DNA of 10,879 bases from Halobacteriales archaeon QH_10_70_21 (GTDB taxonomy: Archaea; Halobacteriota; Halobacteria; Halobacteriales; Haloarculaceae), in NCBI GenBank assembly GCA_003021325.1, contig PXQM01000032.1, forward strand, positions 1-10,879, in the 5' to 3' direction. Below the pieces are notes generated by a model. The model searched no databases and was not told the DNA's origin. It saw only the letters and a program-made list of their open reading frames with translations. Of this stretch, positions 4,939-10,879 are shown piece after piece. Both the position numbers and the translations under genes were made by a program. Position 1 is the first letter of the stretch; every line of letters begins with the position of its first letter.

Positions 4939-5619
4939 CTACAGCCGACGGACGGTCTCGAGCGTCTCGGCGGCCTCGCGGGCGGCGGCGAAGAAATCCC
5001 GCTTGCGGCCGACGTCGCGGGTCTCCTCGGCCCGCCGCGTCAGGTTCGTTATCTCGCGCACCAGCGCGGCCTCCGCGTCGTCGAGGCCGCGGCGCTCGCC
5101 GCCCCGCTCCTCGCGGCGAGCCGGCGGGGGCTGCCGTCGCCCGGCGCTCCGGGGGCCGGTTCGCTCCTCGTCGACGGACGACTCGGCCGCGCCGGCCGGC
5201 TCTCCGGTGGCGTCCGCCTCCGGCGCCGTCCCGGACTCGGGGTGGCTCTCGCCTACGGTTTTCCCGTCGGCGCTGACGGCGGCGGCCTCGCCGTTCTCGG
5301 CGTCGTCGGTCGGCCCTGCGTCAGCGGTCGCCGCCCCGTCGTCGTCGGTCGGCCCTGCGTCACCCGATTCGGCTCCGGCGCCGGCCTCGCCGGCCAGTTC
5401 GCCGTCCTCGGTCACCTCGCGCTGGCAGGTCGGGCAGAACGCCGTGCCCTCGTAGGTGAACACCGGCGAGTGACACTCCGGGCAGTGGCGGTTCGTCATC
5501 GTCGCACCCTGCAGGAGGAGTTCGCTCATCCGCTCGGAGGCCTCCCGCTTGGCCTTGTCGCGCTCGTACTTCTCTCGAAGCTTCTCGCGCTCGGCCTCGC
5601 GGTCGAAGTCGTCGCTCAT
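4939..5619 (-). CDS. SSSCA1 (autoantigen p27)-family zinc-ribbon protein
   Basis: A 226-residue protein. Residues 1-35 form a highly charged helix (DREAEREKLREKYERDKAKR) ending in MSELLLQGATMTNRHCPECH, the hallmark of the Sjogren's syndrome/scleroderma autoantigen 1 family. A zinc ribbon follows with Cys46, Cys49, Cys62 and Cys65 (CPEC and CPTC). Residues about 70-175 are an acidic, Ala/Gly/Glu-rich, probably disordered linker with a repeated DAGPTDD (87-93 and 100-106). Residues 178-226 are a predicted amphipathic helical region. Archaeal members are uncharacterised; a role in binding protein or nucleic acid is plausible but unproven. The start at 5619 follows a TATA-like tttt patch at about -28; the longer in-frame extension overlaps the aldolase gene and is shadow. 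It is divergent from the aldolase (108-base gap). Confidence 0.87.
   Translation of the reverse strand: MSDDFDREAEREKLREKYERDKAKREASERMSELLLQGATMTNRHCPECHSPVFTYEGTAFCPTCQREVTEDGELAGEAGAGAESGDAGPTDDDGAATADAGPTDDAENGEAAAVSADGKTVGESHPESGTAPEADATGEPAGAAESSVDEERTGPRSAGRRQPPPARREERGGERRGLDDAEAALVREITNLTRRAEETRDVGRKRDFFAAAREAAETLETVRRL
5301..5362. repeat. Two copies of a 23-base direct repeat inside the SSSCA1-family gene
   Basis: The stretches at 5301-5323 and 5340-5362 are identical (core gtcggtcggccctgcgtca) and spaced 39 bases apart, exactly 13 codons, so both encode DAGPTDD in frame in the acidic linker. This looks like a small in-frame duplication in low-constraint coding sequence. Confidence 0.7.
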
Positions 5620-5644
5620 ATCCGGCTCCACGCGTCTGCGGCGG

Positions 5645-5648
5645 AAAA
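5645..5648 (-). promoter_or_regulatory. TATA-like patch of the SSSCA1-family gene
   Basis: On the minus strand this reads gcttttcc around the four T's, centred about 28 bases before the ATG at 5619. It is consistent with leaderless transcription but weak as a motif. Confidence 0.35.
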
Positions 5649-5698
5649 GCGCTGCGCCACGTCGGCCGGGTCGCCGGAGCGGCGGCGGGCCCGCAGGT

Positions 5699-5704
5699 GT
5701 TTTG
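5699..5704 (+). promoter_or_regulatory. TATA-like patch of the HpcH/HpaI aldolase gene
   Basis: The sequence gttttg is centred about 26 bases before the ATG at 5728, supporting that start as leaderless. Confidence 0.35.
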
Positions 5705-5727
5705 CCGCCGGCGAGCACGGATGGCGT

Positions 5728-6465
5728 ATGGACGAACTCGGCGGGACCGTCGGGACGTGGTGTTCGCTGACTGACCCTGCGGTCGCCGAACTCGCGGCGG
5801 GCGGCGACGTCGACTTCGTCGTCGTCGACACCGAGCACGCGCCGCTGGGCCTGGCGACGGTCGCGGACTGCCTCCGGGGCGTCGCGGCCAACGACTGTGC
5901 GCCGGTCGTCCGCGTCCCGTGGAACGACCCCGTCCGCATCAAGCGGCTGCTCGACCTCGGCCCGGACGGCCTCATCGTGCCGATGGTCGACGACGCCGAC
6001 GGGGCGCGGGCAGCCGTCGCGGCAACCCGGTACCCGCCAGAGGGCGTCCGCGGTATCGCCGCCGCCCGGGCGGCCGACTACGGCCGGCGCTTCGAGTCGT
6101 ACGTCGAGTCGGGCCACCGCGAGCTGTCGCTCCTGGTCCAGGTCGAGAGCGAGGCGGCCGTCGAGCACGCCGCGGACATCGCGGCCGTCGACGGCGTGGA
6201 CGCGCTGTTCGTCGGGCCGGCCGACCTCTCGGCCGCGCTGGGCTGTTTCGCCGACTGGGAGGCGCCGTCGTTCCTCGCGGCCGTCGAGACGGTGCTGGAG
6301 GCCGGCGAGGCCGCCGGCGTCCCGGTCGGTACGCTCGGCACCACGCCGGAGGAGGTACGCTCGCTGGGGGCGCTGGGGTTCGACTTCCTCGTGGCCGGCT
6401 TCGACGCCGCCCACCTCGTTGCGGGACAGCGGCGGACGGTCGGCGCCGCTGAGGACGTCCTCTAG
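5728..6465 (+). CDS. HpcH/HpaI-family aldolase
   Basis: A 245-residue class II (metal-dependent) aldolase of the HpcH/HpaI TIM-barrel family, which cleaves or forms 2-keto-3-deoxy acids, releasing pyruvate and an aldehyde. Visible motifs are VVVDTEHAPLG, with the catalytic base His37; VVRVPW, with the pyruvate-binding Arg62; YPPEGVRGI (102-110); LLVQVESEAAVEH, with metal ligand Glu140; and FVGPADLSAALG (161-172), with metal ligand Asp166. Length is typical of the family (about 250). ATG 5728 is chosen because it lies just before the conserved GTVGTWCSLTDP start of the barrel and 26 bases after an AT-rich patch. No pathway genes are adjacent, so the substrate (4-hydroxy-2-oxoheptanedioate, 2-keto-3-deoxyrhamnonate or other) is open. 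It ends tail to tail with the KaiC-like gene, overlapping four bases. Confidence 0.92.
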   Translation: MDELGGTVGTWCSLTDPAVAELAAGGDVDFVVVDTEHAPLGLATVADCLRGVAANDCAPVVRVPWNDPVRIKRLLDLGPDGLIVPMVDDADGARAAVAATRYPPEGVRGIAAARAADYGRRFESYVESGHRELSLLVQVESEAAVEHAADIAAVDGVDALFVGPADLSAALGCFADWEAPSFLAAVETVLEAGEAAGVPVGTLGTTPEEVRSLGALGFDFLVAGFDAAHLVAGQRRTVGAAEDVL

Positions 6466-7040
6466 AAGTCGGCGTCGACGGTGCCGTCCTCGGCGAGGGT
6501 GATGACGCCGTCGAACAGCTCGCGGAACGCCGCGACCGACTCGTCGTCGTGGACCTCCCCGGAGAGGTGGAAGAGGCCGACCGCGTCGTGCTCCTCGAGG
6601 AGGTCGAGTATCTCCCCGACGGCCTCCATGGCGCGGTCCTCGTCGGCGTAGTAGGCCATCTCGGTGATGGAGTCGAGGCTGACGCGGCGCTTGCCCTCGG
6701 TGCTGGCGAGGAAGTCGCCGGTTATCTCGACGACGCCGTCGAGGTCGTCCGGCGCGGAGACGTAGTGGACGTGGTCCGATGGCCGCCGCGAGTAGCCCCG
6801 CTCGACCGACAGCGTGTCGAGGATGTCCGCCTTCGTCTCGTCGACGTCGTAGTACTCGAGTTTCTGCTGGACCTCGCGGGCGGTCGTCCGCGTCGAGACG
6901 ACCAGCAGCCGGTCGGTGTCGGAGTTCAGGAAGTCGGTGTCGATGCGGTCCGTCTCGCCGGTCGACGGGTGCACCAGGAGGATGCCGGTGCCGCCCGGGA
7001 CGGTATCGGGTGTCTTCTCGATGGCGAGTTCGTAGTCCAT
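6462..7040 (-). CDS. KaiC/RecA-like haloarchaeal protein with degenerate P-loop
   Basis: A 192-residue protein with the layout of the RecA/KaiC-like core: PGGTGILLVHPSTGETDR (15-32) at the Walker A position, LLVVSTRTTAREVQQKLE (45-62), and RRVSLDSITEM (118-128) at the Walker B position, followed by a helix with EILDLLEEHDAVGLFHLSGEV. The Walker A sequence reads VHPSTGET instead of GxxxxGKT, so the first Gly and the catalytic Lys (Glu29 here) are absent; ATP hydrolysis is therefore unlikely. Related haloarchaeal proteins are often labelled HTR-like or DUF7504/DUF7090-type; I am not sure of the exact family. A signalling or scaffolding role is plausible but unproven. The start at 7040 is well supported by a TATA-like aatttaag about 28 bases upstream. 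The stop codon overlaps that of the aldolase. Confidence 0.75.
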   Translation of the reverse strand: MDYELAIEKTPDTVPGGTGILLVHPSTGETDRIDTDFLNSDTDRLLVVSTRTTAREVQQKLEYYDVDETKADILDTLSVERGYSRRPSDHVHYVSAPDDLDGVVEITGDFLASTEGKRRVSLDSITEMAYYADEDRAMEAVGEILDLLEEHDAVGLFHLSGEVHDDESVAAFRELFDGVITLAEDGTVDADF

Positions 7041-7064
7041 ACCGGGGTACGGGGCCGGGGGCGT

Positions 7065-7072
7065 CTTAAATT
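7065..7072 (-). promoter_or_regulatory. TATA box of the KaiC-like gene
   Basis: On the minus strand this reads aatttaag, centred about 28 bases before the ATG at 7040. It is one of the clearer promoter-like elements in the window and suggests a leaderless transcript. Confidence 0.6.
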
Positions 7073-7137
7073 GTGGTCAGGCGGAACCGCCGGCGACGAC
7101 CGGCCCGCTTCCGGCCGCGCCGCCGCAGGCCGTGGCG

Positions 7138-7143
7138 GTTAAC
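7138..7143 (+). promoter_or_regulatory. TATA-like box of the methyltransferase gene
   Basis: The sequence gttaac is centred about 26 bases before the ATG at 7167, so the transcript is probably leaderless. The ggag at 7161-7164 is too close to the ATG to be a normal ribosome binding site. Confidence 0.45.
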
Positions 7144-7166
7144 ACCGGCCGCGTCGAACCGGAGCC

Positions 7167-7847
7167 ATGAGCGTTCGAGCCGAGTTCGACGCCTGGGCCG
7201 CAGAGGGCCGCGACCGCGGGATGGAACAGCGCCACTGGCACACCGCAAAGCACGCCCTGGCGCGGATGCCGGTCGAGGCCGGCGACACCGTCCTCGATCT
7301 GGGCTGCGGCAGCGGCTACGCCGCCCGCGCGCTCCGGGAGGCCGACGAGGCCGGCCGGGCCTACGGCCTCGACGGCGCCCCGGAGATGGTCCGCAACGCC
7401 AGGGAGTACACCGACGACCCCCGCGTCGCCTACGTCGTCGGCGACTTCGGCTCGCTGCCGTTCGCGGCCGGCAGCGTCGACCACTGCTTCTCGATGGAGG
7501 CGTTCTACTACGCTTCCGACCCCATCGGCGCCCTCGAGGAACTCCGCCGCGTGCTCCGGCCGGGGGGCACGTTCTACTGTGCGGTCAACTACTACGAGGA
7601 GAACGTCCACAGCCACGGGTGGCAGGAGAACATCGACGTCGAGATGACGCTGTGGGACTACGAGCAGTACCGCGAGGCGTTCCGGGAGGCCGGCTTCGTC
7701 GTCGCCGAGCAGGACACCATCCCGGACCGCGAGACGGAGGTTCCCCCCGAGAGCGAGTTCCCGACCGACGACTGGGAGAGCCGCGAGGCGATGGTCGAGC
7801 GCTACCGGGAGTTCGGGACGCTGCTGACGGTCGGCGTCGTGCCGTGA
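7167..7847 (+). CDS. Class I SAM-dependent methyltransferase
   Basis: A 226-residue cytoplasmic protein with the Rossmann-type class I methyltransferase core. Motif I is VLDLGCGSGYAAR (42-54), binding S-adenosylmethionine. The acidic residue after strand 2 is Asp69 in YGLDGAPEM. Motif III is GDFGSLPFAAGSVDH (92-106), and a post-core motif is ALEELRRVLRPGGTFYCAV (122-140). It resembles the Methyltransf_11/UbiE-COQ5-like group that methylates small molecules, but the acceptor cannot be read from the sequence. The N-terminal MEQRHWHTAKHAL region and the acidic C-terminus (190-215) are likely substrate-facing. The start is set by the TATA-like box at -26 and the lack of an alternative upstream. 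It is divergent from the KaiC-like gene (126-base gap) and convergent with the Tat ferritin-like gene (39-base gap). Confidence 0.9.
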   Translation: MSVRAEFDAWAAEGRDRGMEQRHWHTAKHALARMPVEAGDTVLDLGCGSGYAARALREADEAGRAYGLDGAPEMVRNAREYTDDPRVAYVVGDFGSLPFAAGSVDHCFSMEAFYYASDPIGALEELRRVLRPGGTFYCAVNYYEENVHSHGWQENIDVEMTLWDYEQYREAFREAGFVVAEQDTIPDRETEVPPESEFPTDDWESREAMVERYREFGTLLTVGVVP

Positions 7848-7863
7848 GAAATCGGGGCGGGAA

Positions 7864-7876
7864 GCCGGCCGCCGGC
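7864..7876. terminator. Short GC hairpin between convergent genes
   Basis: The arms gccgg (7864-7868) and ccggc (7872-7876) pair around ccg in the 39-base gap between the methyltransferase and ferritin-like genes. No T-run is present; the role is assigned from position only, and such repeats are common in GC-rich DNA. Confidence 0.22.
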
Positions 7877-7886
7877 CGGGTCGTGC

Positions 7887-8603
7887 CTACTCGCACTCGG
7901 CGATGAAGCCGCTCGCCGCGTCGAACACTTCCTTCCGCGTCCTCGGCGTGTCGAAGGCGTCCGGGACGGGGTCCCGTCCGGTGAGGAAGTTCAGGTAGGT
8001 CGCGTGCCGGGCCTCGACGGTAGCGATGGTGGCGCCGGCGGTCGAGTACGCGGCCGTGTCGACGTCCGCGATGGAGCCGGTGTAGGCGGTGACGCCGGTG
8101 TTCTCGAGCACCCGGGCGACGTCAGCGAACTCGTCGATGTCGTCGACGCCGAAGTCGTAGCAGGCCTCCGCGACCGGCTCCTCCTCGAAGTTCCCGTCGA
8201 TGACGTCCGTCAGGAAGTCGACGTGGGTCTGCTCGTGGGCGCCGATGGCCCGGACGGTCTCCGCCACCTCGCTGCGGACGCGGTCGCCGAACCCGCGAAG
8301 GAACGCCGCGCGACGGTAGTCGGACTCGTCGAAGCGGCCGCCGACGTCGCGGTAGAACGCGTTCTCGAGGTGCTCGAGCGTGAGCGCGAACTGCAGCACC
8401 TCCAGGTCGGTCCCGTCGTCCGCGTCGACGGCGTCGTCGTACGGGTCGTGCCCGGCCAGCGCCGCGTTCGAGCCCACGAACGCCAGAGCCAGCGCTCCGC
8501 CGCCGGCTTCCGCCGACCGCTGCAGGAACTCGCGGCGCGACGGCAGGTCCGCGTCGCGCAGTCCAGAGACGATGTCCGCCGGTGTCATGGAGTTGGGATC
8601 CAT
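7887..8603 (-). CDS. Tat-exported ferritin-like domain protein
   Basis: A 238-residue protein. A twin-arginine signal (SRREFLQ, Arg23-Arg24) is followed by a hydrophobic stretch (about 35-50) ending AALA, which predicts export in folded form through the Tat route with cleavage near residue 50. The mature part looks like a four-helix ferritin-like bundle: EVLQFALTLEHLENAFY (68-84, with Glu77 and Glu80), HEQTHVDFL (Glu124, His127), VLENTGVTAY (Glu167) and EARHATYLNFL (Glu197, His200). These are placed as paired carboxylate/histidine metal ligands. It matches the Ferritin_2 / DUF4439-like extracytoplasmic group, whose function is not established; metal-dependent oxidase or stress roles are possible. 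ATG 8603 is preferred to the in-frame ATG at 8588 because a cctatc box lies about 28 bases upstream. It has its own promoter, downstream of the DUF1684 gene. Confidence 0.86.
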   Translation of the reverse strand: MDPNSMTPADIVSGLRDADLPSRREFLQRSAEAGGGALALAFVGSNAALAGHDPYDDAVDADDGTDLEVLQFALTLEHLENAFYRDVGGRFDESDYRRAAFLRGFGDRVRSEVAETVRAIGAHEQTHVDFLTDVIDGNFEEEPVAEACYDFGVDDIDEFADVARVLENTGVTAYTGSIADVDTAAYSTAGATIATVEARHATYLNFLTGRDPVPDAFDTPRTRKEVFDAASGFIAECE

Positions 8604-8627
8604 ACACTACACGGTTCCGTATCACCC

Positions 8628-8634
8628 GGATAGG
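8628..8634 (-). promoter_or_regulatory. TATA-like box of the ferritin-like gene
   Basis: On the minus strand this reads cctatcc, centred about 28 bases before the ATG at 8603. This decides the start in favour of 8603 over 8588. Confidence 0.4.
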
Positions 8635-8702
8635 CGTTCGCCGAACTGCGGCCCAAATCGGACCATGTTAGCTTTTCACAACGGTCACGGATACCGAACG
8701 GT

Positions 8703-9272
8703 TCAGCCCTCGTACCGTTCGCCCGCGGCGACCGTCACCTCCAGCCAGTTCTCTCGGGGCGGCAGCGGGCACTCGTAGGCGTCGCTGTACGCACAGAAGG
8801 GGCTGTACGCCAGGTTGAAGTCCAGCGGCACCTCGGCGCCGTCCTCCAGGTCGCCCTCGTAGTGCAGCTCCATGTACCGGCCGCCGGGGTAGGTCTGCTG
8901 GCCGGTCGTCTTGTCGCGGAACGGGACGAAGAGCGAGCCGCTGTCGCCCTCGTCGACGCGCTGGTAGGCGACGAGCGTCGCCCCGGTCGGCTCGCCCGAG
9001 GCGTCGGGCACCTCGAAACGGAGGCGGGCCGCCCGGTAGTACAGCTGCTCGCCCTCCGTGGAGGTCTCCATCGCCACCGTCTCCTCGCCGTCGAGGAGCT
9101 CGACGGTCGCCGCGACCCGGTAGTCGGGGTCCGGCTCGAAGTACTCGAGGCCGTCGAACTCCGCCCGCTCCTCCGGCGGCAGCGGCGACTGCCGGGAGGT
9201 CCCGAACTGCTCGTCCTTCTGCTCGCGGTACGACAGCAGCTCCGCCCGCCAGGAATCGACGTCGAACTCCAT
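8703..9272 (-). CDS. DUF1684 family protein
   Basis: A 189-residue protein with the conserved DUF1684 signatures: an N-terminal WRAELLSYREQKDEQF (8-23), FVPFRDKTTGQQTYPGGRYM (115-134), and the Cys-containing block 151-177, which includes DFNLAYSPFCAYSDAYECPL. The family is mostly beta-stranded, widespread in bacteria and haloarchaea, and has no established biochemical role. The two Cys of the last block (Cys160, Cys168) and the conserved acidic and aromatic residues are intact. There is no signal peptide or membrane segment, so the protein is probably cytoplasmic. Length is typical for haloarchaeal members. The start at 9272 has a clear cttaag box at about -27. The gene is divergent from the DUF4013 membrane protein (98-base gap) and lies 99 bases upstream of the ferritin-like gene, which has its own promoter. 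Confidence 0.9.
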   Translation of the reverse strand: MEFDVDSWRAELLSYREQKDEQFGTSRQSPLPPEERAEFDGLEYFEPDPDYRVAATVELLDGEETVAMETSTEGEQLYYRAARLRFEVPDASGEPTGATLVAYQRVDEGDSGSLFVPFRDKTTGQQTYPGGRYMELHYEGDLEDGAEVPLDFNLAYSPFCAYSDAYECPLPPRENWLEVTVAAGERYEG

Positions 9273-9295
9273 ACCGGTACCTCGGGGCTCGCACG

Positions 9296-9301
9296 CTTAA
9301 G
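9296..9301 (-). promoter_or_regulatory. TATA box of the DUF1684 gene
   Basis: The palindromic cttaag is centred about 27 bases before the ATG at 9272 on the minus strand. It suggests a leaderless transcript. Confidence 0.5.
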
Positions 9302-9370
9302 CCGCCCGCCACCGCGCCGCTCGTGGCCCATGCGACAGTCTCAAGCGACGGACCGTCCAACCGTCGACCG

Positions 9371-10030
9371 ATGCGCGAGACCCTCCGGTACCCGTTCGAC
9401 CGCGAGCACCGGTTCGACGCGGTGCTGGTCGGCGGCGGCCTCCACCTGCTCGCGGTCTGGGTGCCGCTGGTCCCGTTCCTGGCCGTCGCCGGATACCTGC
9501 TGCGCGTGCTCTCGCGGACGGCCGAGGCGGGCCGGATTCGTGGCGTCGCGGCGCCATCGTGGCGCCCCGTCGGCCCGCTGCTCGCCGACGGCGTCCGGGC
9601 CGTCGGGGTCACCGTCGCGTACCTGGCGGTCCCGGTCGCGCTGTTCGTGGTCACCCTCGGCGGACCGCTCGAGGCGCTGGACCCGACCGGCACGACCGAC
9701 GGCCTCCTGTTCCTGGTCGGCTCGACCGTCGTGCTGTTTTTCGGCCTCGCGCTCGGGTACCCGCTCCCGGCCGCCCTCGCCGCAGTCGCCAGCGAGCGGC
9801 GTTTCCGGGCGGGCTTCGACCGCCGGCTCGTCGGGGCCGCCTGCCGTGACGGCCGGTACCTCTTCGCGGTCGTGACCGCAGCCGTCGGCATCGCGCTCGG
9901 GGCTGCCGCGTACGACCCGCTGAACACGGTCGCGGTGGGCTTCTTCGTCGCCTTCTACGTCGAGGTCGTCTGTGCGGCGCTCGTCGGCCGGGCGGCCGGA
10001 ACCGTCTGGACGAGACGGGACCTCCGGTGA
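9371..10030 (+). CDS. DUF4013 family membrane protein
   Basis: A 219-residue integral membrane protein. It begins with a short polar N-terminus (MRETLRYPFD), then a hydrophobic segment with LVPFLAVAGYLLRVLSRTAE (33-52). PSWRPVGPLLADGVRAVGV (62-80) matches the characteristic DUF4013 stretch in which an aromatic/Pro segment precedes a DG. Further membrane segments lie at about 76-96, 112-138, 163-182 and 185-207. The family is common in haloarchaea and methanogens and has no defined function. The reading frame is open upstream to 9323, but ATG 9371 is chosen because DUF4013 proteins begin just before the conserved first helix. No strong TATA box is visible before it. It is divergent from the DUF1684 gene, and the next gene starts 52 bases downstream with its own promoter-like patch. 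Confidence 0.85.
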   Translation: MRETLRYPFDREHRFDAVLVGGGLHLLAVWVPLVPFLAVAGYLLRVLSRTAEAGRIRGVAAPSWRPVGPLLADGVRAVGVTVAYLAVPVALFVVTLGGPLEALDPTGTTDGLLFLVGSTVVLFFGLALGYPLPAALAAVASERRFRAGFDRRLVGAACRDGRYLFAVVTAAVGIALGAAAYDPLNTVAVGFFVAFYVEVVCAALVGRAAGTVWTRRDLR

Positions 10031-10052
10031 CCGCCGCCGGGGCCGGGGCGGG

Positions 10053-10058
10053 CTTTTG
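10053..10058 (+). promoter_or_regulatory. TATA-like box of the AGE-family gene
   Basis: The sequence cttttg is centred about 26 bases before the ATG at 10082. The promoter of the broken gene therefore appears intact. Confidence 0.4.
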
Positions 10059-10081
10059 TCGCGGGGGACCGAAGGGGGCGT

Positions 10082-10879
10082 ATGCGACACGACGACCCGG
10101 GGGCCAACCGGGGGCGCCTGCTCGCGACGCTCCGCGTCCAGTACCCCGACTCGCTCGCCGGGAGACGGCTGCCCGCGGCCTCGAGTTCCTCCGGGAGGGC
10201 CACGCCGCCGAAGACGGCTACCACCTCGTCGTCGACGAGTCGGGCGACCCTCTCGACCGGACTCGGTCGGCGTACGGCCACGCGTTCGTCCTGCTGGCCT
10301 TCGCCCGCGCGACGGCCGCCGGGGTCGACGGCGCCGCCGCCGGCGTCGACCGGACCGCCGACCTGCTCGCCGAGCGGTTCCACGACCCGAACGGACTCCT
10401 CCGTTCGGACTGCGACCCCGACTGGACGGAGCTGGAGGCGTACCGCGGACAGAACGCCAACATGCACGCCTGCGAGGCGTACCTCGCGGCCCACGAGGCG
10501 ACGGGCGAGCGCCGGTACCTCGAGCGGGCGGCGACCATCGCCCGACTGCTCGCCGTCGAGTTGGCGAGCGAGACCGACGGGCTGGTCTGGGAGCACTACA
10601 CCGCCGACTGGACCCACGACTTCGGGTACAACGCCGACCGGCCGCGACACCAGTTCCGGCCGCCCGGCTACCAGCCGGGCCACCACGCCGAGTGGGCCAA
10701 GCTCCTGGCGCTTCTGGACCGCCACGCTGACGGCGCCGTCTGGGCGCCGCCCGGGGGGTGGTACGAGCGGGCCGCCGACCTGTTCCGCTCGGCGGTCGGG
10801 CTGGGCTGGCTCGGCGACGGCTTCGCCTACACCGTCGGCCGCGACGGGTCGGTCCGGGTCGCCGACCGGTACGGCTGGG
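10082..10879 (+). pseudogene. AGE-family epimerase/isomerase gene, broken near the 5' end and cut by the window edge
   Basis: The N-terminus read from ATG 10082 (GANRGRLLATLRVQYPDSLA) resembles the start of N-acylglucosamine 2-epimerase (AGE)-family sugar epimerases/isomerases. At about 10155-10162 the sensible reading shifts frame, continuing ETAARGLEFLREGHAAEDGY to the window end (239 codons). The second part carries the family blocks SAYGHAFVLLAFARA, GQNANMHACEAYLAAHEATG, PPGYQPGHHAEWAKLLALLD and GWLGDGFAYTVGRDG, including the His of the alpha/alpha-barrel active site. Relative to family members as I recall them, roughly 50-60 residues before GLEFL are missing, so an out-of-frame deletion is more likely than a one-base error. 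Intact members interconvert sugars such as mannose/fructose, glucosamine derivatives or cellobiose. The C-terminal end lies beyond the window. Confidence 0.72.

Noticed and set aside
5620..6414. N-terminal extension of the SSSCA1-family gene to 6414
   Set aside because: The extension runs antisense through the well-supported aldolase gene, has no domain, and the ATG at 5619 begins exactly where the family similarity starts.
8604..8702. Possible operator made of two aacggt copies near 8673-8702
   Set aside because: The six-base match is short and imperfectly extended; the region otherwise shows only the TATA-like box of the ferritin-like gene.

Overview
The window comes from a halophilic archaeon (class Halobacteria). 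The evidence is the very high GC content, acidic Asp/Glu-rich predicted proteins, start codons lying about 26-30 bases downstream of short AT-rich TATA-like boxes with almost no leader, a Tat signal peptide, and several typical haloarchaeal families (Hef C-terminus, DUF4013, DUF1684, zinc-ribbon HTH regulator). No rRNA, tRNA, CRISPR array or insertion sequence is visible. No gene-free stretch exceeds 300 bases; the longest gap is about 180 bases (1418-1596).

Layout. 2-316 (+) is the C-terminal end of a Hef-type helicase/nuclease. 407-1417 (-) is an aldo/keto reductase. 1597-1809 (+) is a 70-residue two-helix membrane protein. 1821-2969 (-) is a rhodanese plus metallo-beta-lactamase fold protein resembling persulfide dioxygenases. 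It is divergent from 3054-3597 (+), a rubrerythrin/ferritin-like gene broken by an internal frame change. 3680-4201 (+) is a Cys-rich zinc-ribbon HTH regulator, convergent with a four-helix membrane protein at 4342-4815 (-). The gap between these two holds a hairpin at the regulator stop and a perfect 13-bp inverted repeat spanning 109 bases.

4939-5619 (-) is an SSSCA1-family zinc-ribbon protein, divergent from an HpcH/HpaI-type aldolase at 5728-6465 (+). The aldolase meets a KaiC/RecA-like protein with a degenerate P-loop (6462-7040, -) tail to tail, both stopping in one CTAG. 7167-7847 (+) is a SAM methyltransferase. 7887-8603 (-) is a Tat-exported ferritin-like protein. 8703-9272 (-) is a DUF1684 protein. 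9371-10030 (+) is a DUF4013 membrane protein. From 10082 to the window end (+) is an AGE-family epimerase/isomerase, also broken near its 5' end by a frame change.

Most genes are single transcription units arranged divergently or convergently, so the window reads as ordinary chromosomal haloarchaeal territory rather than a dedicated system or island. A loose theme of sulfur/thiol and iron or redox handling (rhodanese-MBL protein, broken ferritin-like gene, Cys-rich regulator) runs through 1821-4201, but that link is inference. The most unusual points are two genes with out-of-frame internal junctions, the structured intergenic repeat at 4234-4342, an unassigned promoter-like motif near 4883-4894, and the shared-stop CTAG overlap. 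I see no convincing undescribed multi-gene system.
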